Of a stretch of DNA of 64,000 nucleotides, positions 63,395-64,000 are shown one piece after another. The translations under genes and the position numbers were made by a program. The notes beneath the pieces were generated by a model that was given only the letters and a program-made list of their open reading frames with translations, was not told the DNA's origin and searched no databases. Source of the DNA: Prunella strophiata (lineage: Eukaryota > Chordata > Aves > Passeriformes > Prunellidae); assembly GCA_036583965.1 (NCBI GenBank), contig JAZBQD010000014.1:41216990-41280989 (forward strand), in the 5' to 3' direction. Each line of letters begins with the position of its first letter. Within the stretch, counting starts at the first letter, position 1.

Positions 63395-64000
63395 AATACA
63401 ATTTCTTGGTATTGCAGTGGACTGAAAACAGTGACCCAGTCCCTTCTTCCAGTTAAGTGTTTTTAAATCTTAAGTGTGTGGGGGGAGGTAGGACAAGGGT
63501 TAGCCTGTTGGCTTATTTAGCTCTCACAAAATAAGAAAGTGAAAAATGTTCTTTCCATCTTCTTTGAAACTGATCCACAGCTTAACAGCATGATGTTGAA
63601 ATCTGAAATTCTGCAATCTTTTCTGTACTGTTGAGAAAAATATGTCCAGTTTAGCTGAGTATTGCATCTCTGAAAAGCATGTGCTGCAAGACCCATATTT
63701 TGTCTCTGTGTTTGTAAAATGTGCAACTCAGGACTGTTGCATCACAAATATTTTTGTGGTTGCCATGGCTTCATAGAAGAAAATTTATGGAAGGTACAGA
63801 CAAGCTATCTTGCGCTTTGCATACCACAGACAACTATCTTTTTTTGAAAGTAAATCTTCAAGTCAAGTCTTATGCAAAAAAGGATAAGAAAGAAAATCAC
63901 TGCCATGTTAAGCAAAATGGTGACAAATTTCATATGTGCAATTTTAATTTAATTTACTCAATTAAGTCACTGGATAAACCACTCAATTAAAACTTGAAAC

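Larger units (their letters stand above)
41183..64000. other. Upstream region, no recognisable gene
   Basis: About 22.8 kb of AT-rich DNA. I found no exon, no RNA gene and no clear transposon in it beyond the simple repeats listed. Slightly GC-richer patches occur near 53.6-53.75 kb and 61.83-62.15 kb. Non-coding 5' exons of SLC16A7 may be hidden here, but nothing in the sequence picks them out. Confidence 0.5.

Noticed and set aside
1..64000. CRISPR arrays, operons, phage or plasmid modules, tRNA or rRNA genes
   Set aside because: The spliced gene, CR1 elements and microsatellites show animal nuclear DNA. No spaced direct repeats, tRNA cloverleaf or rRNA sequence was seen.
1..64000. Endogenous retrovirus or other viral insertion
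   Set aside because: No LTR pair, gag/pol-like frames or other viral protein resemblance; the only reverse transcriptase remnants are CR1.

Overview
This window is vertebrate genomic DNA, almost certainly from a bird. It is AT-rich, has few genes and long introns, and every transposon fragment I can recognise belongs to the CR1 LINE family that dominates bird genomes. I see no bacterial, plasmid or phage content, no intact retrovirus and no RNA gene.

The one gene I can establish is SLC16A7, which encodes monocarboxylate transporter 2 (MCT2). It lies on the minus strand. Four coding exons run from 29607 down to 2530 and join without a break into a 480-residue, 12-helix MFS transporter; human MCT2 has 478 residues. 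A 30-nt stretch of 5' UTR precedes the ATG behind a clear splice acceptor, so at least one further non-coding 5' exon lies upstream (higher coordinates), either inside or beyond the window. All three coding introns are phase 1, split a Gly codon and use the same donor hexamer. The first coding intron is about 21.7 kb and the others are 1.6 kb and 2.4 kb.

Region by region: 1-2529 is 3' UTR and downstream sequence. 2530-7676 holds coding exons 4, 3 and 2. 7677-29393 is the large first coding intron, which contains a tail-to-tail pair of CR1 copies at 11.0-12.3 kb, other CR1 scraps, homopolymers and small palindromes. 29394-29637 is the first coding exon. 29638-64000 has no recognisable coding sequence and is either 5' intron or upstream intergenic DNA. 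It carries a CR1 fragment at 35.6-36.1 kb and several simple repeats.

The most striking object is a pentanucleotide microsatellite at 38871-41170. It is 460 uninterrupted AAAAG-type units (2.3 kb), abutted by (GA)27. All six frames are open through it because of its arithmetic, so the long low-complexity ORFs there are not genes. I found no convincing new multigene system. The items most worth checking are this array, the conserved C-terminal PDZ-type tail of MCT2, the CR1 inversion junction and two possible conserved non-coding segments.
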